Positions 1 to 6,513 of a DNA stretch of 7,716 nt are shown here, one piece after another. Origin of the DNA: Synergistales bacterium (GTDB lineage: Bacteria; Synergistota; Synergistia; Synergistales; 79-D21); NCBI GenBank assembly GCA_015657435.1, contig JADLKH010000001.1, forward strand, positions 243,169 through 250,884, read 5' to 3'. Position numbers and translations under genes: made by a program. The stretch's first letter is position 1. Each line of letters opens with the position of its first letter. The notes under the pieces were generated by a model. It saw only the letters and a list, made by a program, of their open reading frames with translations. It was not told the origin of the DNA and did no database searches.

Positions 1-186
1 GTTGTCCCCCATGTCCGAACCGAAGCGCCCGCGCTGGGTCCCGTCCGCGTTGTAGACGATGACCGAGAAGACCCCAGGCCGGTAGGGCTGGCTGTAGGCG
101 ACGGCTCCGCCCCCGCCTTCTCCAAGGATCCAGTGGCCCCCGAGCGGCACGCGGGCGAGGGGTTTCCTCCCAAGGACGTGGTTCAT
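1..186 (-). CDS. Start of an unrecognised tail gene (3' end outside window)
   Basis: An open frame of 62 codons begins at ATG 186, one base after the TGA of the Dit-like gene, and runs off the left edge. A GGTGG lies about 7 bases upstream of the ATG, and the tight junction suggests translational coupling. The product begins MNHVLGRKPLARVPLGGHW, then has a Gly-rich turn (GEGGGA), and strands such as GVFSVIVYNADGTQRGRFG. It looks beta-rich, with no signal peptide or membrane segment. By position, after Dit, it could be a tail tip, baseplate or fibre component, but I do not recognise a family from this fragment. Confidence 0.65.
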   Translation of the reverse strand, partial: MNHVLGRKPLARVPLGGHWILGEGGGGAVAYSQPYRPGVFSVIVYNADGTQRGRFGSDMGDN

Positions 187-187
187 G

Positions 188-915
188 TCACAGCCACCCG
201 TTCCGCCAGGTCAGGCCGATCGTGCAGTTCCCGCCGGTGTACTTCAGGCTGTTCGAACCCGCCAGGAGGCGCAGGAAGGCCCCATCGTAGAAGTTCAGGA
301 CGTTCGAGGTTCCGCGGTAGACCGTCCCGGCTTTCCCGTCGATGGACAGGGCGGCTCCGGCAACCATGTTGGGGTCCTGGTACTGGAACTTCCGTCCTCC
401 GTCGGTGAGGTTTTCCAGCGTGATGTTCGTGCAGTCCGCGACGGCCGTGATGGTTATGACCGGGAATACCTCGACCCCGCCGCTGTTCGAGACGGCAAAC
501 GTATCAGGCGAGGCCGAAACCGTTTCCTCGAGCGACGATTCCGAAGCCGAATGGATAACCGGATCCGTGCAGCAAAGGGTCACCTTGAACGAGGCTTTCT
601 TGAAGGAAAAACCCGGGTAGAACTCGTGACTTGCCTTGTTGAGAGCGGCCACTTCCAGGTAGCGGGAAGTATCGAGATAGAGCCTACAGCCTTCCAGCCC
701 TCTGAACTGCGCCATCAGGGAGTTGTAGGCTGTCCAGAAGCCGGCTTCGCTCGATTCCTCGATGTACCCCTCGATCTCGAGCATTCGGGTTTTTGCCCGA
801 TTGTCACCGACGCTGATCGATCCATGGCTGAACGCCCTATCATCGGCCTTGAACCGATAATCGCTCGGCAGACCGACCAGGCGAAACCGTTTGGAAGGCT
901 CGTCATATCTGCCAT
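188..915 (-). CDS. Distal tail (Dit)-like protein with an apparent frameshift after its start codon
   Basis: This is probably the ring protein that ends the tail tube and nucleates the tail tip. Residue numbers assume a restored 242-residue protein. Residues 1-119 form a belt-like domain (RFRLVGLPSDYRF, MLEIEGYIEES, CRLYLDTSRYLEV, closing in CCTDP). Residues about 140-242 fit the galectin-like domain (FPVITITA, ITLENLTDGG, LSIDGKAG, FLRLLAGSNSLKYTGG, LTWRNGWL). The only good start is the ATG at 915, with AAGGAGGG 7 bases upstream, but that ATG is one base out of register: its frame gives an unrelated 66-residue peptide. The conserved frame is open from 916 with no ATG, GTG or TTG before Met 784. 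One extra G after ATGG would restore MGRYDEPSKRF. Met 784 has no ribosome binding site and would cut off 44 conserved-looking residues. The Dit assignment is by pattern and position. Confidence 0.72.
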
Positions 916-916
916 T

Positions 917-3673
917 TCAAGCCCTCCTTAGAGCCGTTTTGAGGCTGTACCCGAAGTCGGCATAAATCTTTTCGTAGTCCGCCTCGGTTTTGATGTCCCC
1001 GTAGATGTTCATGCTGGCCTGAACACCGCTTCCCCCCAGGCCCAGGTTCTCCAGCCTGCGCCGGTTCAGAGGAAGCACCGCCTCGTCGTAACGGCCCTCA
1101 CCGATAACGGCCAGCGTCGGGCCCGTCGTGATCCCTCCCGAAGCCAGACCGGCAATGCCTGCCAGACCCTGTGAAAAGGCAACCGTCTGCGCGATACCGG
1201 TCATGGCCGCAGCGGAATTCGCACCGAAAGTGGCCAGGGATACCATGGCCGCGGCAGTCGCCCAGGCCGATGCAATCGTCGCTGCCTGGACCACCGATGC
1301 CGCCGTCGCTGCTGCCGCCAATCCTTTCGCGATGGCGGCTCCGAGGATCTGCTGAACCTGCCAGTCGATCAGGATCTTCAGCATCTGGCGCCCTAGAGAC
1401 TTGAAAACGTCCTCCGCGGAGGAGATCCCGAGGATCATGTCGGAAATCCCGCTCGAGAGACTGTCCCATACGGCACGGTACAGGTCCGTCTGTACGGAAA
1501 ACCAGGTCTTGTTCGCGGCGGTCATCATCTCGCGGTAGAGACTGAAATAACCCTGTTCGGCCTCTTGCTGGGCCAGAAAGAGCGCCGTCTTCTGGTTCAG
1601 GAATTCGGCATAACCGGCCAGGTCACGCTGGCGCTGGAGGGCCGACAGCTGGTCCTCAACGAGCTGCCCGCTTTCGACATACTCCTGGATCTTGGCCTGT
1701 TTGTAGCGTTCGATCTCGAGCTCCTTTTCCGCCCGCGCCCTCGAGAAATCCAGCTTCTTGCCCTCGGTGATCTGATACTGGATCCCGGAGTCGTTGAGCA
1801 TCTTGAGGATCTCGTCCCGTTCCGCTGCTGTCGCGGCGATCCATTTCTTTCCCAGATCATCGAAGAGTGTTCCCATGGAACCGAGCTTGTCCCGTATCTC
1901 CTTTTCCAGTTCGTCAAAGAAGACGCCGGGCCCTGTTCCCACACCGATCTGCAGGTCCAGGGAAAAATCGCCCAGCTCGAGGATCCGGGAGGCAAAGTCC
2001 TTGCGCATCTCCACAAGGTCGTTCATTTTCTTCTGCTCCCGATCGAGCTCTTCCTTGTCCAGCTTGGCCAGCTTTGCCTGGTAGGATTCCGCCAGCCTTT
2101 CCCTGTCCTGGCTGTAGGTCGCACTCGCCTTCCTCACCGACTCTAGCTTTGCCGTCTGGTCCTGATACCAGTATTCGAGCTGCTCCCGCTCCGTCTTTGT
2201 CGTCTGGATCCATTCGGACCGGACGTCGTTGTGGAAGTCCTCGGCCTGGGACTGCAGTTTCTTGAAGGTTTTCTCTCCCGATGAATCGGCTATGGAAAAG
2301 TTCTCCTTCGCGGTCTTGCCGAACCCCTTCAGGAGGCTGGAGGCCTTCTTCACGGGAGCCGCCGTTTCCCCGGCAGCCGCGGCCACCGATTTGACGGAAT
2401 GGGCGATCTCCCGGATGGCCTTGTCTGCCTTCTCGTCTGCCAGCATCTGCTGGACCTGGTCCCTGAATCCCGCGACCTTGTCCCCGATCCCCGGAAGGAT
2501 CGAAAGGAAACGGGAGGCGTAATCGAGTACGGCTGCAATCGCAGTCAGTACCGCGATCTTGATGGAGCTCCAGGCCTGCGCCGTGGCGAAGGTTAGATCC
2601 TCCCAGGCGCTCTTCATCCAGGCAACGACCGGATTCCAGCTCCTGTAGACAAGGTAGGCGATGCCGCCCAGGGCAGCCCCGGCGGCGATGAGGGGCAGAA
2701 GCGGAACGATAGCGGCTGCAGCGGCTACCGCAAGGCTCACCAGAGCCGGAACCATGGCTCCAACGATTGCCCCCGTGACGATCATGATGGTGGCCTGCAG
2801 GCTTTCCGGGATCATCTTGTCCAGGGCTTCGCGAATTCCGTTGTTTCTCACCGCATCCGCGAACTCGCTCATCCAGTCCACGGCACCCTGGAGCTTCTTT
2901 TTGAGATCCAGTGACTCGACGATGCGGTCGCCCAGGGACCTCATGACCGAACCGATATTGTCAGACAAGGTCGACCAGAGCCCCGAGAGGGTCCTGGACT
3001 GTTTGTCCATCATCCCGCCGAACCGGGAATTCATCCCCTCGATGATGGCGCTGATCCCGGCTGCTGCCGGGATGGCGTTCTTCTGGGCAAGCTTCATCGC
3101 TTCGGGGATGGAAACCCCGATCTTTTCGGCCAGCATCTCCCAGCCCGGGATGCCCAGTTCGGCCAGCTGGTTCATCTCTTCCGCGGAGACCTTTCCCTTG
3201 GCCTGCATCTGTCCCAGGGCCCGGGTGATCCGATCGATTCCCTCGGTGCCTGCTCCCAGTCCGGCCGATGCGTCGCCTACGGACGTCAGCATCGGGATGA
3301 TCTCCTCGGCGCTGAAGCCGAAAGCGAGGAGTTTCTTCGAAGCGTCCAAAAGACCGGGGAGGGTGAAGGGAGTCCGTGCCGCAAATGATTCCAGCTCTCC
3401 GATGAAGGCGTTTGCCGCCTCCGCGGATCCCAGGAGGGTGGTGAAGGCGATCTTCGTCTGTTCCATATCTGCGGCCATGGCGACGGCTTTGGCTCCCACC
3501 AGGCCCATGGCCGCCGTCAGTCCGGTAAAGACCTTGGTTACGCTGCTCGAGAGGGCTTTTGCCTCCGGCCCCAGCTGCTTGCGGATCGCATACTGGATGC
3601 GGTCGATCCCCTTATTGAAGCCGCTCGTATCCAGACCAAGCGTGACGACCATTCCGGCAATGCTCTGACCCAA
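917..3673 (-). CDS. Tail tape measure protein
   Basis: At 918 residues this is the largest protein of the window. It sets tail length and is later released during DNA entry. Residues 1-30 hold the usual VTLGLDTSGFNKGI start. Residues about 70-250 match the tape measure N-terminal domain (TIGR02675/PF20155), with ARTPFTLPGLLDASKKLL and ELGIPGWEMLA. Residues 294-346 are strongly hydrophobic and could be membrane-active helices. Residues about 465-700 are charged, heptad-like coiled coil. The C-terminal part has SGISDMILGI, an Ala-rich stretch (774-815) and ASGGITTGPTLAVIGEGRYDEAVLPLN-type sequence common to tape measure C-termini. The start is TTG, with GGAGG 8 bases upstream; ATG 3652 is a weaker choice. 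It ends in TGA, and its last codons contain the ribosome binding site of the next gene. Confidence 0.95.
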   Translation of the reverse strand: MGQSIAGMVVTLGLDTSGFNKGIDRIQYAIRKQLGPEAKALSSSVTKVFTGLTAAMGLVGAKAVAMAADMEQTKIAFTTLLGSAEAANAFIGELESFAARTPFTLPGLLDASKKLLAFGFSAEEIIPMLTSVGDASAGLGAGTEGIDRITRALGQMQAKGKVSAEEMNQLAELGIPGWEMLAEKIGVSIPEAMKLAQKNAIPAAAGISAIIEGMNSRFGGMMDKQSRTLSGLWSTLSDNIGSVMRSLGDRIVESLDLKKKLQGAVDWMSEFADAVRNNGIREALDKMIPESLQATIMIVTGAIVGAMVPALVSLAVAAAAAIVPLLPLIAAGAALGGIAYLVYRSWNPVVAWMKSAWEDLTFATAQAWSSIKIAVLTAIAAVLDYASRFLSILPGIGDKVAGFRDQVQQMLADEKADKAIREIAHSVKSVAAAAGETAAPVKKASSLLKGFGKTAKENFSIADSSGEKTFKKLQSQAEDFHNDVRSEWIQTTKTEREQLEYWYQDQTAKLESVRKASATYSQDRERLAESYQAKLAKLDKEELDREQKKMNDLVEMRKDFASRILELGDFSLDLQIGVGTGPGVFFDELEKEIRDKLGSMGTLFDDLGKKWIAATAAERDEILKMLNDSGIQYQITEGKKLDFSRARAEKELEIERYKQAKIQEYVESGQLVEDQLSALQRQRDLAGYAEFLNQKTALFLAQQEAEQGYFSLYREMMTAANKTWFSVQTDLYRAVWDSLSSGISDMILGISSAEDVFKSLGRQMLKILIDWQVQQILGAAIAKGLAAAATAASVVQAATIASAWATAAAMVSLATFGANSAAAMTGIAQTVAFSQGLAGIAGLASGGITTGPTLAVIGEGRYDEAVLPLNRRRLENLGLGGSGVQASMNIYGDIKTEADYEKIYADFGYSLKTALRRA

Positions 3674-3698
3674 CCCCTTCCCCTCCCTTCTCCCGGTC

Positions 3699-4043
3699 TC
3701 AGACTCCGAACTGGCGCTTCAACTGCTCCCATTCCAGGCGTTTTTCCTTGCCCGTCCGCACATCTTGCCTGGAACCCTCCCTGCGACCCAGCAGTTGCCT
3801 GGGCGTCACAGGCCGTTTCAAACGTCCCGAGTAGTTCACGATATGGGCAACAGCCCAGGCCATTTGTTCCTCTTCGCGTTCCTGCCTCCATCGGTATCCC
3901 TCGACGAGAACAAGAAACTCGCTAGGCGTCAGCCGATAGAATTCGAAGGGCTTCAGGCCCAGGGGGCCATAGGCCACAGGCTCTGCCCCGGCCAGCCATT
4001 CGGAAAAGGAGGAGACGGTCTTTAGACCGTCCCCTCCTGAGCG
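3699..4043 (-). CDS. gpT-like C-terminal extension of the tail chaperone, made by -1 frameshift
   Basis: This 114-residue open stretch lies in the -1 frame relative to the gpG-like gene and should be made only as part of a fusion of about 226 residues. It begins after the slip with RSGGDGLKTVSSFSEWL and contains the segment PFEFYRLTPSEFLVLVEGY followed by a charged helix, typical of the second tail chaperone partner in siphophages and GTA-like elements. It ends RLEWEQLKRQFGV before TGA. There is no ATG near its start. The first in-frame candidate, GTG at 3977, has no convincing ribosome binding site and would delete the linker. The open frame also runs upstream to a GTG at 4208, but that part is only the shadow of the gpG-like gene. 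The fusion is thought to bridge the tape measure and tube subunits. Confidence 0.82.
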   Translation of the reverse strand, partial: RSGGDGLKTVSSFSEWLAGAEPVAYGPLGLKPFEFYRLTPSEFLVLVEGYRWRQEREEEQMAWAVAHIVNYSGRLKRPVTPRQLLGRREGSRQDVRTGKEKRLEWEQLKRQFGV

Positions 4044-4049
4044 TTTCCC
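4008..4049 (-). promoter_or_regulatory. -1 programmed ribosomal frameshift signal
   Basis: On the minus strand the heptamer GGGAAAC (4049 down to 4043) falls in the correct phase, G GGA AAC, for simultaneous slippage. Phage lambda uses GGGAAAG at the same place in gene G/T. After a 5-base spacer (GCTCA) comes an inverted repeat with arms 4037-4024 and 4021-4008: 14 pairs including one G-T wobble, plus a possible extra A-T pair outside. The zero-frame stop TAA (4024-4022) lies in the loop end. Upstream, AAGGGG (4062-4057) and AGGGAGGG (4072-4065) could act as internal ribosome-binding stimulators, as AGGGAG does in dnaX. The efficiency cannot be read from sequence. Confidence 0.85.
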
Positions 4050-4378
4050 CCTTTTTCCCCTTCGCCCTCCCTGGGGGCCCGGAAGAGGCCGGAAGCCGCG
4101 ATCGCCCTGGAAACGACGGACATCAGCGAAGCCAGGTCCCCGTCCTCCTCCAGGTATTTCGTCATCATGTTGCCAACCCGTTCCTTCGTCAGTCCGCGGT
4201 CTTCCCACTTGAGGCCGGCCCAGAGGAAGTTCCTCATAGCCCGGAAGCCGAGGTTCTCTTCCTGCAGCAGGTTCACGATTCCGGTTCCCATGGCCTCCTC
4301 GAGGTCGGAAAGGGCGTTGACGTCGAAACGGAGGCGGCGGGGTTTGTCGAAGAGTTCGAAAGCCACCATTGGAAGCAT
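4022..4378 (-). CDS. Tail assembly chaperone, gpG-like / GTA gp10-like (zero frame)
   Basis: This 118-residue protein is the short form of the tail assembly chaperone. It keeps tail tube subunits soluble and guides them onto the tape measure. It resembles the GTA gp10-like tail chaperone family (PF11836): FELFDKPRRLRFDVNALSDLEEAMG, then a GFRAMRNFLWAGLKWED helix and a LTKERVG segment. The C-terminus is charged and flexible. I prefer the ATG at 4378 because AAAGGGG lies about 10 bases before it. A TTG at 4387 in the same frame has that site only one base away, and ATG 4369 has none. The gene sits between the tail tube and tape measure genes, where chaperones are normally found. Its last codons hold the slippery sequence described separately. 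Confidence 0.88.
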   Translation of the reverse strand: MLPMVAFELFDKPRRLRFDVNALSDLEEAMGTGIVNLLQEENLGFRAMRNFLWAGLKWEDRGLTKERVGNMMTKYLEEDGDLASLMSVVSRAIAASGLFRAPREGEGEKGGNAQEGTV

Positions 4379-4399
4379 TCGGCTCAATCCCCTTTCGGA

Positions 4400-4816
4400 C
4401 TAGGCCGCGACCTTCGCCAGAGCTCCGGCGCCCGTAAGCGTTCCCTTTGCCGTTGCTTCGCCGTCGTGCGGGGCCTCGTAGCTGAAGTCCGTGACGATCG
4501 CCGGGCCGGTGTAGGTAGCCCCCGCGGGTGTCGCCAGCTGCACCTGGACCTTCTCTCCGGCAAGCCAGGCCGTTTCCAGGGCTACCAACCCCGCGTCCGA
4601 TTCGATGAGAAGGCTGTCGAACTCAAGCGACCAGTTCTTCAGCCCCGCCAGGGATTCCTTCCACCCGTTCGAGTCCTTCGAGCTCACGTCGATCTCGTCG
4701 GTTCCCCCGTTAAGGGTTCCGCCTCTCTGACCGCCGACTGCCGTATAGACCGGGACCGCCTCCGTTCCCGTGTTCACCTTGACAATGAAATCCACGCCGC
4801 TCACGCCTTGCGACAT
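4400..4816 (-). CDS. Major tail (tube) protein, TP901-1 family
   Basis: This 138-residue protein is the tail tube subunit, polymerising as stacked hexameric rings through which DNA passes. It matches the TP901-1 major tail protein family (PF06199, TIGR02126). Key stretches are VDFIVKVNTGTEAVPVYTAVGGQR, the GTDEIDVSSKDSNGWKESLAGLKNWSL block, LLIESDAGLVALE, and a C-terminal strand set ending in GEATAKGTLTGAGAL. There is a very good GGAGGG site 8 bases before the ATG, as expected for one of the most abundant phage proteins. Twenty-one bases separate it from the start preferred for the chaperone gene. Confidence 0.92.
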   Translation of the reverse strand: MSQGVSGVDFIVKVNTGTEAVPVYTAVGGQRGGTLNGGTDEIDVSSKDSNGWKESLAGLKNWSLEFDSLLIESDAGLVALETAWLAGEKVQVQLATPAGATYTGPAIVTDFSYEAPHDGEATAKGTLTGAGALAKVAA

Positions 4817-4834
4817 TCCCTGATCCCTCCTTTT

Positions 4835-5251
4835 CTACCTGTCCCGTTCGGGCATGGAATCGCCCACCTTGATCCGGAGACGGACCGCACCATGCCGGGT
4901 CACGCCGTCTTCCTCCGACCAGACTTCCGCCATATCCACCTGAGCGATCACCGGGTAAAATCCCCAGGCCGACAGATCCAGGGGAATTGCGGTAACCAAC
5001 CGAACGATGCTGTCCATGATGCCCTTCGCTTCCGAGAAGCCTCTGTACCGGCTCCAGATATGGAGCGTGTGGGTCAGTTCCGAACCGGTCAGGTTCTTTC
5101 CCCCGAATTCGGATTCCGTGTCTTCGCCCAGAACGACATACGGAAATGCCGAATTGTCCGGAACCGCGTCGTAGACAGGAACCGTCAATCCGTTTGAGAG
5201 CAGGGCGAAGAGAGCCTTCTGAACTGGAAGGGCCGCCGATCGTCTCTTCAT
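4835..5251 (-). CDS. DUF3168 tail-completion (tail terminator-like) protein
   Basis: This 138-residue protein matches the DUF3168 family (PF11367), which corresponds to the tail terminator that caps the growing tail tube and joins it to the head (equivalent to GTA gp8). Supporting stretches are the N-terminal helix LPVQKALFALLSNGL, then VPVYDAVPDNSAFPYVVLGE, the HTLHIWSRYRGFSEAKGIMDSIV segment of strand and helix, and the closing RHGAVRLRIKV strand. The ATG is joined to the gp10-like gene by an ATGA overlap, with a GAGG just upstream. The gene stops in TAG, 18 bases before the tail tube gene. Confidence 0.88.
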   Translation of the reverse strand: MKRRSAALPVQKALFALLSNGLTVPVYDAVPDNSAFPYVVLGEDTESEFGGKNLTGSELTHTLHIWSRYRGFSEAKGIMDSIVRLVTAIPLDLSAWGFYPVIAQVDMAEVWSEEDGVTRHGAVRLRIKVGDSMPERDR

Positions 5252-5646
5252 TTCGCCTCAACTCCCCCTCTCACCGCCTCCTTGATCCTCTTTTCGAAAT
5301 GCGCCCGTTCTCCCTCCCAGGCGGGAAGAAGAAACGGACGGGCTGCGACGAACCGACCGTTTCTGGCAAGGTGTCCGAATTCAACCAGGTGAGCGAGGGG
5401 ATGGACGCGTCCCTTCCACCTCGGACCGACTTCCGCCAGGAGACGCTCTTTCTTCAGACTGACCCGTATCGACTTCTTCAGGACCCCCGTCCTGACCGGG
5501 ACCCGGTCTTTTGCCCCCCGTTGAACGGCTCGCGCTGATTCGACCACTGCGGCTTCAACCCGTTTCAGGACCGAGGATCTGACCATGTTCAGGACCCGGA
5601 TCGTCTGCTCTGTCCCTTTGATCGAGACCCTTGCCGAATTACGCAT
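5248..5646 (-). CDS. HK97 gp10-like neck / tail completion protein
   Basis: This is a 132-residue protein of the HK97 gp10 family (PF04883, TIGR01725), which acts at the head-tail junction or in tail completion. Evidence is the basic N-terminal helix with a run of Val, Arg and Ala, the diagnostic VPVRTGVLKKSI motif around residues 50-61, the HLVEFG motif near residue 88, and the C-terminal RPFLLPAW followed by a charged helix. The ATG overlaps the TAA of the previous gene by 8 bases, with GAGG about 9 bases upstream. It ends in an ATGA overlap with the DUF3168 gene, so the three neck genes appear to be translated as a coupled set. Confidence 0.9.
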   Translation of the reverse strand: MRNSARVSIKGTEQTIRVLNMVRSSVLKRVEAAVVESARAVQRGAKDRVPVRTGVLKKSIRVSLKKERLLAEVGPRWKGRVHPLAHLVEFGHLARNGRFVAARPFLLPAWEGERAHFEKRIKEAVRGGVEAK

Positions 5647-5971
5647 TGGCCAGCACCTCGCAGAGGCACAGCAGGAAGCGCTTCTCTCCGCCCATGGCCT
5701 GAACGTCGAGGATCCCGTAGGTGATCCCCTCCGAGGAAATTCGCATCGACGGGGTCACCCCCGATCGCCAGCGCAGTGTGATCTCCGTGGTGGCCGAAGG
5801 GCTGACCTGCTGGGCCTGCCATCTTTCCCGCCCCGTTATGGGAGCGATCCCGGCCCAGACCGTTGCCACTTCGGACCATTGCTCGGAAAACCCGCCCGCT
5901 CCGTCCGGGCTGGCCCCGACCGATAGAAGCGTCACTCGGTGCCGAAGATCGCCAATTTTCGGCCGGCTCAT
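5639..5971 (-). CDS. Head closure / head-tail adaptor protein (SPP1 gp16-like)
   Basis: This 110-residue beta-barrel-type protein seals the DNA exit of the filled head and provides the tail attachment face. It matches the phage head-tail joining family (PF05521, TIGR01563). Key patterns are the N-terminal IGDLRHRVTL, the DGAGGFSEQWSEVATVWAGI strand pair, and the C-terminal ITYGILDVQ. Its length is normal for the family. The ATG overlaps the stop of the connector gene as ATGA, which implies translational coupling. It ends in TAA inside the start region of the next gene. Confidence 0.92.
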   Translation of the reverse strand: MSRPKIGDLRHRVTLLSVGASPDGAGGFSEQWSEVATVWAGIAPITGRERWQAQQVSPSATTEITLRWRSGVTPSMRISSEGITYGILDVQAMGGEKRFLLCLCEVLANA

Positions 5972-6513
5972 GCCGGCACCACCCGATCTGGCCAGAGGAG
6001 CATCTCGAAGCCCTGGGGGACCTCGTTCACGATGTTGCCGACATTAACGCTCTCCCGGTGCTCGTACCAGTGACCGATCAGCAGAAGCATGGCCTGTTTC
6101 CATCTGGCCGGAACGGTCTCGGTTCCCGCGGTTATGGTGATGGTTACTGCGTCATAGCCCCTTGCCGCTCCATCCGGCCAGGCATCCACCACTAACCTGT
6201 CGTCCGCTGCAAGCCGGAATGTCCCCTCGGTCAACCTGACCTCGGATCCGTCCTCCAGGACACAAACGATCGACGCGACACTCTTGACCGGAAGAAGAGG
6301 AAATCTGTAGGGCGTCTCCGGATAGCGATCCAGGAGGATTTCAAACTGCCGCTCCGGGATCATCCTTCCCAGGAACGTTTCTGCCGCCTCCCGGGCCGCG
6401 GTGATCAGAGTGCCGATGAGTGTGTCATCCTCGGCGCTTTCGACTCGAAGATGAAGTTTTGCCTCTTCCAGCGCCAGTGGTTCCGCTGTCGGTGATGTCT
6501 TTTGCCGCCACAT
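5968..6513 (-). CDS. Head-tail connector, phiE125 gp8 / HK97 gp6-like
   Basis: This 181-residue protein probably forms the ring that docks under the portal and begins the head-tail connector. The N-terminus (MWRQKTSPTAEPLALEEAKLHL), followed by a helix with DDTLIGTLITAAREAAETFLG, is the hallmark of the phage gp6-like connector family (PF05135; phiE125 gp8, TIGR02215). The C-terminal part holds a beta-rich insert and a helix with RWKQAMLLLIGHWYEHRE, also typical. Two purine-rich ribosome binding sites sit upstream: GGAGG about 12 bases from the ATG and AAGGAGGG only 2-3 bases from it. The conserved MWR start fixes the ATG despite that spacing. The gene overlaps the upstream small gene by 89 bases and shares an ATGA junction with the next gene. 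Confidence 0.92.
   Translation of the reverse strand: MWRQKTSPTAEPLALEEAKLHLRVESAEDDTLIGTLITAAREAAETFLGRMIPERQFEILLDRYPETPYRFPLLPVKSVASIVCVLEDGSEVRLTEGTFRLAADDRLVVDAWPDGAARGYDAVTITITAGTETVPARWKQAMLLLIGHWYEHRESVNVGNIVNEVPQGFEMLLWPDRVVPA

Noticed and set aside
188..784. Dit-like gene starting at Met 784
   Set aside because: There is no ribosome binding site in front of it, it would leave about 130 bases of protein-like sequence untranslated, and it would remove the start of the belt domain.
715..915. 66-residue minus-strand frame from the well-placed ATG after the tape measure gene
   Set aside because: It has a perfect ribosome binding site, but its product looks like an out-of-frame translation and it overlaps the N-terminal coding part of the Dit-like protein. 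I treat the start as belonging to the Dit gene with a one-base shift.
185..931. Plus-strand open frame of 248 codons opposite the Dit-like gene
   Set aside because: It is antisense to a protein with clear belt and galectin-like patterns, has no recognisable product, and runs against the direction of all other genes.
2661..3668. Long plus-strand open frame of 335 codons opposite the tape measure gene
   Set aside because: It lies entirely antisense to a well-supported gene, its product is low-complexity Ser/Pro/Ala-rich sequence without a recognisable domain, and GC-rich DNA commonly leaves such shadow frames open.
4004..4037. The chaperone stem-loop as a plain intrinsic terminator
   Set aside because: It sits inside the coding region of the fusion, at the correct distance from an in-phase slippery heptamer, and only four T follow. 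Frameshift stimulation explains it better, though a minor terminator effect is not excluded.
3699..4208. A separate 169-codon gene starting at GTG 4208
   Set aside because: The part upstream of 4043 is the shadow of the gpG-like chaperone, with Gly/Arg-rich composition. Only the part after the slippery site looks like real protein.
4710..5261. 183-codon minus-strand frame overlapping the DUF3168 gene
   Set aside because: It is the neighbouring frame of a clear family member; the Gly/Arg-rich product has no pattern of its own.
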